Shown here one piece after another: positions 33,267-46,099 of a stretch of 64,000 nucleotides of DNA; position 1 is the stretch's first letter; each line of letters opens with the position of its first letter. Below the pieces are notes generated by a model. The model ran no database searches. It was given only the letters and a program-made list of their open reading frames with translations, and was not told the origin of the DNA. A program made the translations under genes and the position numbers. Origin of the DNA: Trichinella spiralis (Eukaryota > Nematoda > Enoplea > Trichinellida > Trichinellidae); NCBI GenBank assembly GCA_000181795.3, contig CM012953.1, positions 9,474,893-9,538,892 on the forward strand. The letters run 5' to 3'.

Positions 33267-34198
33267 TTTCGTCACGCAACTAGAGTGATGAATATGATAA
33301 TTTAAAACGAACAAGTTGAATTAATTTGCAAATAATATCACATCATGCTAAAAGTTGAAATAAATAAATATAATGATATTTAAAAATTAATACGATTAAC
33401 AAAAACTGCTACTGTTCATAGCTTTAAATATACATTAGTACTTCAATATTCAGCTGGAAATTAAGTTACAACAACTTTTAACTATTTAACAAGCAACTCG
33501 GAATTTTTAAATTACTAAATATAGCAATGATTTGTAATTTCTTAACTTATACAGTAATGTTAAATGAAGGACAATTTGTAAAAAATAAATACAAGCAAAA
33601 TTTGAAACATTATTTTACAGTTCTGCGTAATTCAATCAATAATAAGTGTTCAAACATATACTTTCCCAAAAATTTATTTCAATAATGGAAAAATAAGCTG
33701 TTTATATTTCAATTTACAAATGTTACATAGAAACGTTTAAATGTTTTGTCATATTCATGCATTGGAATAAAGTTAATGAACCTTTCACCCAATAAAGGAC
33801 GAATAAAAATAAAATAAAATTTGTAATTTTTCATCAATAATTACATAAAAATCAACACAAATTATGAAATTGAATTTACTGTTCAACAGCTATTTGTCAT
33901 TGTTTGTATCAACAAAGTTTGTACATATGTCACAAGAGACTGTCAAGTATAAGTTAAAAATTTAACATTATTACTCGATTGCGCGTATATTGTATTATTT
34001 TAATTTATCTTATTTTCCGATGCAATTTGGTAATTTGTAAAATTAATAAGAAAATGAAACGACACGATGCATAATTTCATCTTCAATGAAATCATCAGCA
34101 ATCAATGAAACTGCAGCTGAACTTATAAATCAACACAACGATGTTCAGCTGTTGAATAACAAATTCACAAAAAGCTAAGTCACAAAAAATGAGAATTT
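33267..34198. other. Intergenic region between ETFDH and sphingosine kinase
   Basis: 0.93 kb of AT-rich DNA upstream of ETFDH and downstream of the sphingosine kinase stop. I see no coding exon or RNA gene. Confidence 0.6.
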
Positions 34199-36840
34199 TC
34201 AAGTCATAATGGCTGCTTGGATTTCTGAAACATGAGCGTACAAATGATTATCCACCTTTTTCTCTTCACCGTCTACAGACATGATGACGTTGCCTTCGTC
34301 GGCAGGTTGCATGCAAAATGCGACGACAGGTATAACCTGAAATTTGTGCATGAATGACATCTCAAATAGTGTAACAATTAGACTGTATATTTCATCTCAT
34401 TCCAGCTCATTTCACTTGCAAATGGATGAAAAAAGCAAGCTTTATTAAGCTTTGGAAAAATTTTTTCTCGATCAAAATTACGATTCGACAAGCGGTGAAA
34501 AACGAGAAATAAATATTTACCTTCACAAATGGGAACGTCAAATGATCACCGGTTTTCAAGTTCCACAAAAATTTAAATACGTTCCATTTCGAAGCATCCT
34601 TGCCCAACATGTAAGTCAAATAGATGGAATGATCGTTCAGAGAGGCGACTGGCATGAACAGTGTATTTTCAGATATGTGACTCAAATAGGAGGCGTGGAC
34701 AAACAGAAATTCGTCATCGATACAACGCCATTTGGCCATTGATTTCGGATTGAATTTGCATTTTTCACAGTGCAATGAAACAACATCTTGCTCATCAACC
34801 CTGTCGTCAAAAAGTGATTGATACGCGTGAAATTGAAGTCGAAGCAACATTGTACAAAGTAAATATTTTTACTCGACACCATTATCATGACAATCGTCAC
34901 CACCATCAACATCATCTCCATATGGCAAATAGTACAGCTTTCCTCTGCACGTTTTCGGATGCACAATTTTGAAAAGAGCTTCAACTGTAAAACGACTCCT
35001 ACCAAAAATATAACGAAATCGTTCGCTTTGTAAATCTAAAATAATATCATTTATACCAAAAAAAAAATAATAATTATCACTTCTTATCCACGTTACCAAT
35101 GTCTGCGATCATGCCCCAACTGACAGACATAAATGAATAACAACTGAACAAATTTGAAGTTACATGTATCAACTTGAGTCGATGAGGAGCACCATTTACC
35201 ACAGCATTCAACGCAGCATCAAACAATTCTTTCTTATTCATCTTACTGCAAATTCAATTTAAATATTTATCATTGAAAACAATCCATTTAGAATAATAAA
35301 ATTATAATTACTGGGTAGGCAAAGAAAACGCAGATGCAGCAAGTGCATTGCCAGATCCACAAGGCAAAACGGCAATTGGCAACTGCAGTGCTTCATCCCA
35401 ATCACTACGTGTTATGAGGCCATTTAAAATCTCAAGTACAACTGACAACTTAATATTAATCAAATAAAATTTGTCTTATAAAATGCTCACCTCATGTATA
35501 ATTCCATCACCTCCAACAATCAGCAATTTTTCGTATTTTGAAATGTTCAAGTATTTGCATTTTTTTTCAGTTTCATCATCTTTCCCTAAAATGTAATTAT
35601 TATTCTAGCTTTAAATACATGACTTCAATGAATTTTAACTTTATATACTGTGAAAAATTAGAATACTTCAATTAATTTCAATAAAAACAAAATTGATTAT
35701 AAAAAAATTTAATACAATGCCAACTGGTCCAAAAAACAAAATAATAAATTGGGCTATTCAATTTCAGAAAACAAAGTAGTGGTAAATTTCAATTTACTTT
35801 TCCATATCCTTACATGATGCATTTTGCCCATTGATGCAGTTTCATTTTAAATATTTTCACAACATTTACTATAAATAATACATATCTACAACAAAATTAA
35901 TTTTGTTCGATGAAATTTATTTTGTAATATCTTCATTTCAACAGTCTAAACATTTTCAAAATTTAATCGCCACTCCTTACACTTCTTCTACTTTTTCAGG
36001 TTTTCCATCAATGAAAAAATTAATATTCTTGGCTACAGTTGCATCTTTCCTTAAAATATAATATTGTTAAAATATTAAAAGTTTCAAATGAGAAAATTAT
36101 CATAATTCACAGATTATATAGAGTAATAAATGTTTAAAATTTTTCAAATGTTTCAAACTTCAATGTTTGTATAGAAATAAATGATAGCAATATTAAAAGA
36201 ATTGTTTATTACGCAGCTTGTGTGACTTGCCCAAATCAAACTAGGATCAATAACAATCAAGTGATATAAATTCACTGTGAAATCGAGCAAATTTTCAAAC
36301 GTCAAGCAAATATTTCATTCTTTCTTCAAAAATAATCCATGCAAAACTGAATAAGAATAATTTCAACTGTCACAACATTCTCATTCAAGTTTGTCGTTCG
36401 TTAAAATTTAACAGTGCTATTTTGTAGGTTTTAACAACTACAGCTTATCATTACAAAACAAGTTTTTAATTTATGCATCTGAATGAATATAAAATTAGGC
36501 CAAAATGAATTCTGATCAAATTATGATAACAGGAATATATGATTTAAAGTAAAAAAAATATATATTTAAAATATAAATGAAAACAAAGTTTAAAACTGTA
36601 TTTACATCTATTAACAGATTGGATAAAATTGATAATAATTAACAAAATAATTTTATATTGAAAAAAATAATAAATAATAAAAAAATTCATACCTGTGATA
36701 AAAATTTCAGGTGTCATTCCAGCTTTTTCTATTACTGGGAGAACTTTGCGTTGAAAAACACTATGAGCATGGCCGGTTCCAGAAGCAGGATTGACAAAAA
36801 CTGCTACGTTATGTGAATTTCTCTCAGCTGTTTCATTCAT
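34199..36840 (-). CDS. SPHK: Sphingosine kinase
   Basis: Phosphorylates sphingosine to sphingosine-1-phosphate with ATP; a lipid-signalling enzyme of the diacylglycerol-kinase catalytic fold. Exons in order: 36693-36840, 35491-35585, 35312-35430, 35097-35245, 34873-35035, 34521-34800 and 34199-34336; in frame to 363 residues, close to human SPHK1 (384). The nucleotide-binding start is VFVNPASGTGHA (residues 14-25). The catalytic loop is VGGDGIIHE (73-81). The phosphate-binding segment PCGSGNALAAS (104-114) distinguishes sphingosine kinase from ceramide kinase or DAGK. Then come SVSWGMIADI, DLQSERFRYIFGRSRFT and a C-terminal MSVDGEE. The Met chosen (36840) gives a compact N-terminus. The frame is open a few codons further to a possible acceptor near 36865, so an upstream coding exon cannot be excluded. 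Its 5' end faces ARMC8. Confidence 0.93.
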
Positions 36841-37352
36841 CTCTGGGCTATCAACAACAAGCTTTAACAAGGGAAAACACAACAATTAACCATCAGTTGA
36901 GAGCAGACCAGTTTTAGACCAACTAAATCGCTACTACAACAGTTTACTGATTTTCAAGTGATCTCATTTCATTAGGCAACAATTTTGATCAGAAAATGCT
37001 TTTCATACAATATAACTGTTTTAATTTATTCAAATATACAATTTAATTAATTATTCAAAATTAAGCTAACTGCTTCACAGATTAAGAAAAAAATTGTTAA
37101 TTCAATTTCAAAATTTTTCATTAACACGTATTTTCAGTTACGAAATAAATAGTGTCAATTAAAATGCCATTTTTAATACAAATTTATCACTTTATTTAAA
37201 TTTAAAGTAAAATAATTTTCTTTTAAATATATTATTCTTAAATTACACTTGAAATAAATAATACTTACGTGTTTTTCTACGGTAAACGATAATATTTACA
37301 TCAACGTTGTGGGTAAATGTAAATTTTTTCTTTGCATGCGTTAGTTCCGAAC
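36841..37352. promoter_or_regulatory. Shared 5' region of SPHK (-) and ARMC8 (+)
   Basis: The two genes are head-to-head with 512 bp between their chosen start codons, so this interval is likely to carry both promoters or a bidirectional one. No TATA or initiator element stands out against the AT-rich background. Confidence 0.4.
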
Positions 37353-40300
37353 ATGGAAGTTCAATTTTATAATTCATATAAAAAATGGGAATTTATGGAA
37401 GAATCAGAACTTCAACAAAATATCAGGTATTCTTTCAAAATAATTGCGTAAAGCGTAAAGCGTATTGGTGAATTGTAATGAGCTGAAAGATTCATCGACG
37501 ATTATTTAATAACTTTTTTTTAATTTGTATTATAATTTTTAAATATTTTGTTGCAAGCTGAGCGCATTCTGCAGTAATTTGTCATTTTCGGGTTTTCAGT
37601 TTTATTATTTAAAATTATTTTATCTTTAATTGTTTATAATTGAAGTTCAATTAAGAATTAGCAGATTAGCAATTGTAATATGCACAATTAATGAAAGTGT
37701 AGGCGTTTTATATTGAATAGTTTATTATGACTGAAGTACATTAGTTTCTTCAAAAGTATTTAATGCAGAGTTTAACTTTTTTTACTACTGTGAAGTTTTG
37801 CAAAGCATTTTTTAAATTATGAAATTAATGTTTTTCCATAAGATTGATATTTCAGTTTTATGGGATCGTTATATGTTGTATGTCTGTACAATTATTACAA
37901 AGTGTTTGAGTTTGTTTTTATAACTGCAATAAGCACTAACACTAATTATGTAAAGCAAACAGTAATTTATTACTTTATGTAGAATGTATTTTCTGTGCTT
38001 GATTTAAAACTATTTCTCTGTTTGTTTATTATGTTTAGCCTTAGTTTTTATTAATAACTTCTGATATTTTTTATTTTAAATATTTGAATAATTATTTAAA
38101 TATTATTAAAGGGAAAACAAAAATAAATTATCATAATTATTATTTCACATGTATTTAAGTATATTTACTTAAATTTTTTTTTGTGAGAAGCTATGGAACT
38201 TCCATCAGTCTTCTTATTTAATTTAATTTTTTAAATAAAGCGATATTTTTTAATTTACTCATTTGAAATGACTAGATTAAATTGAAAAAATTTCAGCACT
38301 ATGTAAATTGCACGCTTTGATTTATGTAAAATCTTAAGTGACACTATTTTCAAAAATTTGCGCACAATTTTTTCTAGTTCTGCAGTAAGAAGCTTTTACT
38401 AAGGTTACTTAGGTTATTAAAGTTTACTTTTTCTAATAGAAATTTGAAATATTACATCATTGGCAACTGTGGAATCAAATGTGGATACATGTCTTTAAAA
38501 TTGTCTGACATCGAAGACAAGTAAAGCTATATTAAATATTTATGCGATATTTGAATGCATTCAAATAAATATTTTTAGATTAATTGATTTATTGCAAAAA
38601 TTTTCAAAAAATGAAGAACTCAAACTCGACATTATGGCTATATTGTGCAGTTTGGTGAAAGATGAACAGTATCGCTGTTCTAAAGCCGAAGATGACTTTG
38701 CAACCAAGTTGCTCATGCAAGGTTTTTACTTTTTGCAGATTTTATAATGCATTGTAAAGTGATTCTTTTCAGAAATTGAGACTGGAAGTATGCGATATAT
38801 TGAATACTGTTTGTCATATCTACGAAATCGTAAAGTGCATCTGTGTAAAGTGAGTTTTCATTCACAATTTGGACTGTTTTTGTTTTTTATAATATTGATA
38901 CCTACATTTATGTAATAATTATAAACTTGATTGTTTTCGTCTTTTCCACTTTCAATGAGATTATAATGTTTCTAACTTTCATTGATATTGTTCTGTGCTA
39001 ATAATAATGTATAGCTAAAATAAAATTATTCAAAACATTAATTTTTTTAATTTATTTGGTGCAAAAAGCAGTGTGTCGGTTGTTCATTACTTTAAGCACA
39101 GCAGAGTTGTTTTATTAGCGACTGAGACGTTATTATATAGATGACAACAGAAATTTTAATCTTTGTTTTTACTTTGTTTTGTTCTAATGTAGCTTGTTAA
39201 TTATGATTTAAAAATCTATTTTTTTAATAAAATGTATAATAATTTTAAAGGTTAGCAGTGTAGTTATTATAATCGCATGCATTATTAATATTTTAGAATG
39301 AAAACGCATTGCAAAGCATTCTTCGGTATATTCACATAAGTGAACGTATACAGTACAATATGGCAGCAATTTTTGCCTCTGCGTGCAAGGTATATGATTA
39401 TTTTCATTTTTTGAAGCTTGATTTATTTGAAAAATTTTCAATTCTACTATTATGGCAATTTTATTCTTTTGTTTTGTAATGAAATGTAATTATTTTAACA
39501 TAATAATAATAATAATCATACATTGCCAGGATTACAACTGCAAGAAAGTGATAGTGAAATCAGGAGCCCTTAGGTATCTTCTCCCTTTGATGTTTAGTTT
39601 TTTACCAAAGGTATCCTTTGCATTAATTACAATATTTCATTTTTTAAATATAAATGATGATTTTAGTTTAAAGTATGCGGTTTAAAATTTGTTGCTGCAT
39701 TGCTGTACAAGAGTTACGGCGCTGCTATTTTGCTTTCTGGAGGTAAGGTTTTGATGATTGCACTGATGCATTTTGACATTGTTTATGTTGAAATTTTAAG
39801 TTAGTTACAATGGAGTTCCATTGCCAGTTCATCTTAAAGAATGTCTGTCAAGTGGCAACGTTTATATTGTTCAATTATATGCTGCTAAATGGTATGTTTC
39901 CTTATTTTGTCTACGATTCAGTACTGTTTTTATAAATTTTGGCTCACTTTTTAGCCTTATTTATTTTTATCGTATCAAATGTCTCAAAGACATTCGACCA
40001 TTTATTATCAAAAAGGTATATATATATGTTATTAATTTTTGAAATTATTGCGATTCATTGCGGCTGCAATTGAAATGTTCATTTATTTAAAAAGACATTA
40101 TTCAGGATTATGATTAGTTAATTGATTTCAGTTAATACCGACAATATTACAAATTATTAGCGCACCAGACAATTACGTTAGAAAGTTACTCAAGGCTGAA
40201 GCTTGTGAAGCTCTGGCTTACTGCATTGAAGACGATCCCGAATTGCAGTATATGGTTCACTGGAACCAGCTTATCTTGCAAACATTTAATCAGTGTAATT

Positions 40301-40848
40301 CTTTATCATTTATAAAGGTAAATTTTATTTTATAATTAAAATAGTTTCTTGAATGTTTTTTTACTTTTAATCATATTTTTTTAGAATAAAGATGTTGAAG
40401 CAATTGCTGCTCATATCGGTTCATTGAAATGCATCAGTTCCATAATTGGTGGAAATGAAAATATACGAAGGAGAGTACTTGGGCAGATTGTGGACATGGA
40501 TGCTTATTTATTGCAAATGTTAACATTGGAGGAGTGCCCAGACGATTTGAAATTAGCCGTTTACAGGTGTTTGCTATCAATGAGTCGCTCGGTGGAACAA
40601 CTTCGTACTGTTTTTCATCATTGTTTGATTTGCAAGGCTTTGAAAGACGTAAAGATTTTATCGAATTTTAAATTAAACAATTTATCTTTCATTTAATTAT
40701 TATTTATTTAGATAGTGCACGCTCCAAATACGAAATTTGTTGATGTTATTTCGTCATTGTTGTGCAATTTGGTGCTTGAATTTTCACCTCTACAATCGGT
40801 GTGTAGATTTTCTTCTGAATTTTTCCTATTTTAATTTATATTAAAAAA

Positions 40849-40898
<50 letters not shown>

Positions 40899-42102
40899 CA
40901 AAATACAAGTTTAGGTAATACTTGAATACGACTTTCTTGCTACCGTGTGCGAATGGTTGCATGATGATTCTCATAACTTGCGCTTGAATGCTGCTTGGAT
41001 ACTTATGGTATGAGGAATTTTTGATTTTTTTAAAATGTCAAATTCATAATTTAATTTAGAACATGTCATATCGAGCTGACGTCGAATTGAAAAACTCAAT
41101 TGTACAAGCCTTGCCTCCTTTGAATATTCTCTACATGCTGACAGAAGATAAGTCAGAAGCATTGGTTGTTTCACGCCTACTTGGACTTTTACGCAACTTG
41201 CTCGCAGAAGCGAATGTACTGACAATTAATTTGATGTTATTTTTATTTTTTAATGCATATGTGTACTTTTAGTTTACTGATGAATTGATGGGCAACCATG
41301 CTGCGACGATAATAGAAATTTTTTTAGAAGTTTTACGGGGAAATTTTGAAGAATGTTGCCAGGAACAGGTATTTATTTAAAAAATCTTTTCTAAACTGAT
41401 GATTACATTGCTGTTGATTCTAGGTGCTTTATGCTCTTGCTAATACTGCTACAGGAGTTGAAGCTAGAAAGCAGTTGTTGAAAAATGACGCTATTTTTGA
41501 AATGATTTCCAAATTTATTGTAATTAAGCTTTAATTAAATATTTAATAAATTGATCGTATTCTTCTTTTTTAGAATCATTACAATACAGAATTGCAAATC
41601 GCTTCTGTTCGTTGTGTGCACAATCTGTTGATGCCACGTCTTGGTATGTTTTATTCCGAAAAACACTTTTTCCACAATGTTTTATTATAATATATAAAGT
41701 TCTTTATTTCTTATTTTTGATCTATCAGTGATAGCTAATTGTGAACAGTACGCAGTTATTGAAAATTAGTTTGTCAGTCTTTTAGTTTAAATTAATTGTA
41801 GAAGTTCATTATTATGAAATTTTTGATGTTTATATAATTTATGATTTGTTCTCCATTCAAGGTGATGTTATTGGAGATGCAGTTTTGCTGGACCGCATAT
41901 TGCAGAAGTTTAACATTGTCAAACATTTGAAAGAAGTGCGATCACATGATACGTGTCTTTGTTTTTGGTATGATTTTCTTTATTTTTTTCTTTTTTAAAT
42001 AAAATACTTCTTTGACTTGTACGAAATTGTGGATATGAGGTGTTCATGAATAATGGAAAATTTTTATTTAGGGCGGATAAAACATTGCATATGTGCATCT
42101 GA
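37353..42102 (+). CDS. ARMC8: Armadillo repeat-containing protein 8
   Basis: Scaffold subunit of the CTLH/GID E3 ubiquitin ligase, built of armadillo repeats; homologous to yeast Gid5. Eighteen or so coding exons join in frame to 653 residues (human 673): 37353-37426, 38440-38520, 38579-38721, 38773-38849, 39297-39389, 39530-39610, 39667-39742, 39801-39891, 39955-40015, 40132-40317, 40385-40648, 40712-40798, 40915-41007, 41060-41215, 41273-41368, 41424-41519, 41574-41643, 41862-41967 and 42072-42102. Diagnostic stretches are CLLSMSRSVEQLRT, LLCNLVLEFSPLQS, NAAWILMNMSYRADVELK, LLGLLRNLLAEA and VLYALANTATG, which align in order with ARMC8. The N-terminal third is more diverged (KYYIIGNCGIKCGYMSL matches the YVIGN region). 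All introns are GT-AG. A (TA)n microsatellite fills one short intron. Confidence 0.94.
40855..40897. repeat. (TA)n microsatellite in an ARMC8 intron
   Basis: About 20 uninterrupted AT units inside the 116-bp intron 40799-40914 of ARMC8, making up over a third of it. Copy number in the assembly may be unreliable. Confidence 0.9.
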
Positions 42103-42430
42103 ATGGCTTTTGAAATGAAATATCAAATGTTGCTGCGGAAGGAATTTGGTTTTCATAGATGCATGCAGCACATAAATATTTGTGATCATAAAATACCTGC
42201 AGATATGTGAGGCGCTACCTCTTATTAGATGGTTTTTTAAGTAGAATGGATGTTAAATTTTATTTTGTTTCATTTTTATTTTTTGGTTATTTTAATATTA
42301 AGGAACTCTTTTTTAAATGACTGTTTTTCAAGTGGGATATTCATGCACACATGCATGTTCACACAAACACACATCATATATATATTTATTTATTTAATTG
42401 TGTGTGCAATTTATTTTTCATGTTATTGTG

Positions 42431-42436
42431 AATAAA
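42431..42436 (+). promoter_or_regulatory. Candidate ARMC8 polyadenylation signal
   Basis: An AATAAA about 330 bases past the ARMC8 stop and 95 bases before the left end of the MULE element. It is the first clear copy in the 3' UTR. Confidence 0.5.
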
Positions 42437-42530
42437 GAAATGCATTAAAAATTAAGTTTATATTTCCTTTGATGAAACGCTGCAGTATTAAAAACTGCGT
42501 AATTTTAGTAATTTATTTTAATTAAAGGGA

Positions 42531-42880
42531 TAGTCTCTCTAGGTAAAATTTTCAGTGCTAATGTTCTATTGGTTGGCGATAAATCGAGTTTTCATTGGAT
42601 CGCTTCTCATTGCAGAGTTATGGCGTAATAACATTGGTTCTATTGCCTAAACTTTTCATTGATTAAAATTGTTCTGCTTTGATTAGCTAAAATTATTTTC
42701 ATTTCATTGGTCCAAATTTTTAATTACATAACAATTCATTACGCAACCTTTGACCTCTTTTAGTGTTTGATTCACCAATTTGACAGTTAATTTTTTCACT
42801 GTTTTTAGCTTTTTTTCTTTTAAATATTTACTTTTCCACTTTGAACTTTTAGTGATTAGTATTTGTAATATGATTTAAAA
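42531..42880 (+). repeat. Left terminal inverted repeat of the MULE
   Basis: Matches the reverse complement of 46617-46965 from the TAGTCTCTCT end inwards and loses similarity just after the ATATGATTTAAAA stretch. Several ATTGG motifs recur inside (42568, 42594, 42633, 42706), the kind of subterminal repeat often bound by transposases; that role is inference. Confidence 0.9.
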
Positions 42881-43323
42881 AAATTTCTATGTTTTACTGA
42901 CGCTTGAGCGTGTATCACCTCCTTTTGCGTATTGGCTTATGTTGGTTCCGTAATTCACAAACTGAAATTCATCATTATTTATTCTCATCATTCGAAAAGA
43001 CATCTCAAAAATACGAGACAGAAAATAACAAAGTAAAATAAGGAAATTACAATTGAAGGTCTTGTTCTTTACAAATTAAATAAATATCTTTATTATGCAA
43101 TTGCATCATTCTAATCAAATGAACTGCTTAACGAAGAGATAATTGAACAAAGAGATGTTAAGTGAACATGCTTATCTGGATCATTTTCGTTGTTTTCATC
43201 ATTCGACACGTAATGACGTTTTACGATGGCAGCAAAGCTAGCCTTGTCAACGAATTTGATAATGAAGAAAAGTTATGTAACGATTATCATGAGCGAAGTC
43301 ATAATTCATTACACAAGATTTTC

Positions 43324-43363
43324 TGAAATTTCATAATATATGATCATATGTTATGAAATTTCA
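43324..43363. repeat. 40-bp near-perfect palindrome inside the MULE
   Basis: The arms TGAAATTTCATAA and TTATGAAATTTCA flank a centre that is itself palindromic (ATATGATCATAT). Only one base pair in the whole 40 bp fails to match its partner. Followed by further ATCATATGA motifs to about 43385. Function unknown. Confidence 0.85.
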
Positions 43364-44610
43364 GATCATATGAAGATGATATGAATATATGTTGAAATAG
43401 ATCAACACACATATGAATTGAATTTCCCCTTAGCTAGCCAAAAGCATTTTCAGTTCAATCTGTGCAGCAGCTACGCTGCACCTGAGAAATTTTTCAAAGA
43501 CCCTTGATGTAGTGCGAGTGCACCAAATACATCTTGACGTATACCATAGAAGTACACAAGTACAAAACATACAATGATATTGGTGTCTGGAATTTTTACT
43601 ATGCTACAGACAGACGCTTCCTCAAATGGATTCATTGTGTGACCAAGACAGTGAACCCCACGATACTATTCGCTCTCAACAATGGGAATGAAAGTTAGAG
43701 CGGCAAATGAAAGATCTTATATATGCTTTATGCCTGCCGACAATGATAATTAACAATAATCATATTTTGGCGGAACATGTGCAGTGCTAGAGGAAGATAA
43801 CGTGAAATGAAAAATAATTTTCTTTGCTTTTTGTTTTGTTTAGTTAAATCTTTTCAAAATCCAACAGATCCTTTTTGATCTGGAATGTTCAACATGTGGT
43901 TATCATTATAATACAATTGCAACTTGAATGTTTAGTCAACCCAGTAGTCGGTTTACTTTAGATACTGAAAGAGAAATTTAATACAATTTACACAAAATGT
44001 ATGACCACAAATTTCTATTTTAAACAAAATTCCAGATTTTATTTTTTTATTTAAATGAATCATAAGAAGGAAAACAATAATTCTTGTGAACGGGAGGGAA
44101 AGAAAGATTGGAAAGATTGAATTCTTTTGCAAGACAGAAATATTTTCAGAGAACATTCAGGCAAAATCAGAAAAGTATTTCGATTCTAAAATTCAGCAAT
44201 CACCACTCCCAGTTTTAGCTGAAAACTGCAGCTGTAGACAATTTATCAATTTTAAATTTTCCCTTTCTACTTGAATAGCCTTCAACTAGCCTTCATCAGA
44301 ACAATATCTGACAAACAGAAAAGAACCTTAGGCATAAATCTCATTTAATTGTTAGCTAAGAAGGTAATTTATATGACGAGTGAAAGCAACTGTTGGCTGA
44401 CATTCTTAGAAACAGTATTTATCAACGCGGATGGATAAAAGTAAAGCACTTTGAAAGCGGAAAAAAGCAATAAACAGCACCATGCAGAAAAGCTGTTAAA
44501 ACTGCTTCAAATTCACTCTTCAGTGAACATCGCATACTTTGATGTCAGCATTTGTGCGCCATTTGAGTGTGATTAATTAATCTTCTGTCAATCACAACAA
44601 AAAGGCATTG

Positions 44611-45109
44611 NNNNNNNNNNNNNNNNNNNNNNNNNNNNNNNNNNNNNNNNNNNNNNNNNNNNNNNNNNNNNNNNNNNNNNNNNNNNNNNNNNNNNNNNNN
44701 NNNNNNNNNNNNNNNNNNNNNNNNNNNNNNNNNNNNNNNNNNNNNNNNNNNNNNNNNNNNNNNNNNNNNNNNNNNNNNNNNNNNNNNNNNNNNNNNNNNN
44801 NNNNNNNNNNNNNNNNNNNNNNNNNNNNNNNNNNNNNNNNNNNNNNNNNNNNNNNNNNNNNNNNNNNNNNNNNNNNNNNNNNNNNNNNNNNNNNNNNNNN
44901 NNNNNNNNNNNNNNNNNNNNNNNNNNNNNNNNNNNNNNNNNNNNNNNNNNNNNNNNNNNNNNNNNNNNNNNNNNNNNNNNNNNNNNNNNNNNNNNNNNNN
45001 NNNNNNNNNNNNNNNNNNNNNNNNNNNNNNNNNNNNNNNNNNNNNNNNNNNNNNNNNNNNNNNNNNNNNNNNNNNNNNNNNNNNNNNNNNNNNNNNNNNN
45101 NNNNNNNNN
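44611..45109. other. Assembly gap (499 N)
   Basis: A run of unknown bases within the MULE interior. The true length may differ from 499. The missing N-terminal and catalytic part of the MULE transposase may lie here. Confidence 1.
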
Positions 45110-45244
45110 ATCTAAGTTGATCTTCAATTGTAGATAAAATATGAAATGAAAACTAAATATTGTTGCAAAATGGTTATTTAAAATGAAATTCAAAACCGTC
45201 CAATTCATTTTCGTTTGGTATTTCCTTTGCGTTTAGTGCTTTGC

Positions 45245-45505
45245 GTTCCAGAGTTATTTTGCTTCCAGGTACATAGGAAAGTCGGTAAGCTGGGATTGAA
45301 AACGCGATATCGCCAGGATGAAGAAACAAGAAGAAAAATCAAAATGCTCCTGGCCATCGCTTTCCTCCCTGTACCGCAAGTTGATACTGGTGTTAGCCTG
45401 CTTGAAACAGGCACTGTGGGTAATTTATTAGCCTTATTTCAATATTTTCGGCAGGAGTGGATGACTGATGATAGGCTGCCGCTCTGGAATGTACATATTG
45501 CATAG
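45245..45505 (+). pseudogene. MULE transposase fragment, upstream block
   Basis: The frame reads as the C-terminal module seen in animal MULE transposases: an aromatic/His-Arg-Lys lead (FQVHRKVGKLGLKTRY), an acidic-basic helix (RQDEETRRKIKMLLAIAFLP) and then YFRQEWM followed by LPLWNVH. In the family this block follows the DDE core and precedes a conserved Asn/His-rich part. Here it stops right after WNVH, where a piggyBac-like stretch begins. The N-terminal portion is not visible, being in or before the assembly gap. Family assignment rests on remembered motif order, not an alignment. Confidence 0.6.
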
Positions 45506-45519
45506 TTATGCTTTTGTCC

Positions 45520-45905
45520 AGTTATAGGCCAAAAATGAGATCAAGAAAATGGTGGTGGAGCCTTTTCAATAATGCCCTGAACATAGCAGTGGTCGCTGCT
45601 TGGTGACTTCATTGTGAACTGCACGACGCTGACAGATCAGCGATGACACATTTGGCATTTAGAAGAGACATTACAGCTCATTTCCTTCGAGCCAGGCTCC
45701 TACAGATCTCAAGGCCTGAGCCACGTAGCCACTTGCCACACAGTTTGCGAAGCTCACGTGGACATTTTTTGCAGTCAAGTACGCAGGGTCGATGCGCAGT
45801 TTGCAAAAAAACTGTAGAAATCAGTGTGTTCAGTGTGGCAAACGGCTGCATCCGATATGTTTCCCAGTATATCATCAGTAACTGTGACTTATATCTGAGG
45901 TATCA
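45520..45905 (+). pseudogene. piggyBac-like transposase C-terminal fragment nested in the MULE
   Basis: The frame at 45520-45830 reads MRSRKWWWSLFNNALNIAVV, the helix after the DDD core of piggyBac (DDE_Tnp_1_7) transposases, where RSKKWW..LF..L.D.A..NA is typical. About 20 residues on comes MTHLAFRRDITAHFL, then a Cys-rich end (GRCAVCKK, and in the next frame QCVQCGKRLHPICF plus YH) that fits the C-terminal zinc-binding ribbon. There is one in-frame TGA at 45605-45607 and a +1 shift inside the Cys-rich part, so it is a decayed copy. No N-terminal or catalytic part of piggyBac is present on the left; it was inserted truncated or later deleted. A GTTCCCACATGGGAAC palindrome near 46012-46027 may be close to its right end. 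Confidence 0.6.
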
Positions 45906-46099
45906 TAATACTATTGTGTAACTGTTTTTTCCACTATGTTTACTATTCAGGAGTGATGAACTGTAGAAATAAACCGTATACTGTTTTCATGCAGACACCG
46001 TAGTGTCCAATGTTCCCACATGGGAACGTGATAAAAAACAACCTTCTAATTATTTTTTCATAACCATTTTTCATTTATATCTTAGCTAACACTCACGAA

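Noticed and set aside
42525-42536. Possible 6-bp target duplication and AG/CT ends at the long inverted repeat, as in other long-TIR elements
   Set aside because: The six bases outside each end do not match, and the interior coding blocks are MULE-like, so the other long-TIR families were not supported.
43953-44156. Minus-strand frame with CGHTFCVNC, RING-like
   Set aside because: Only one half of a possible zinc site, no further Cys/His spacing, and it lies in MULE non-coding sequence. Probably chance.
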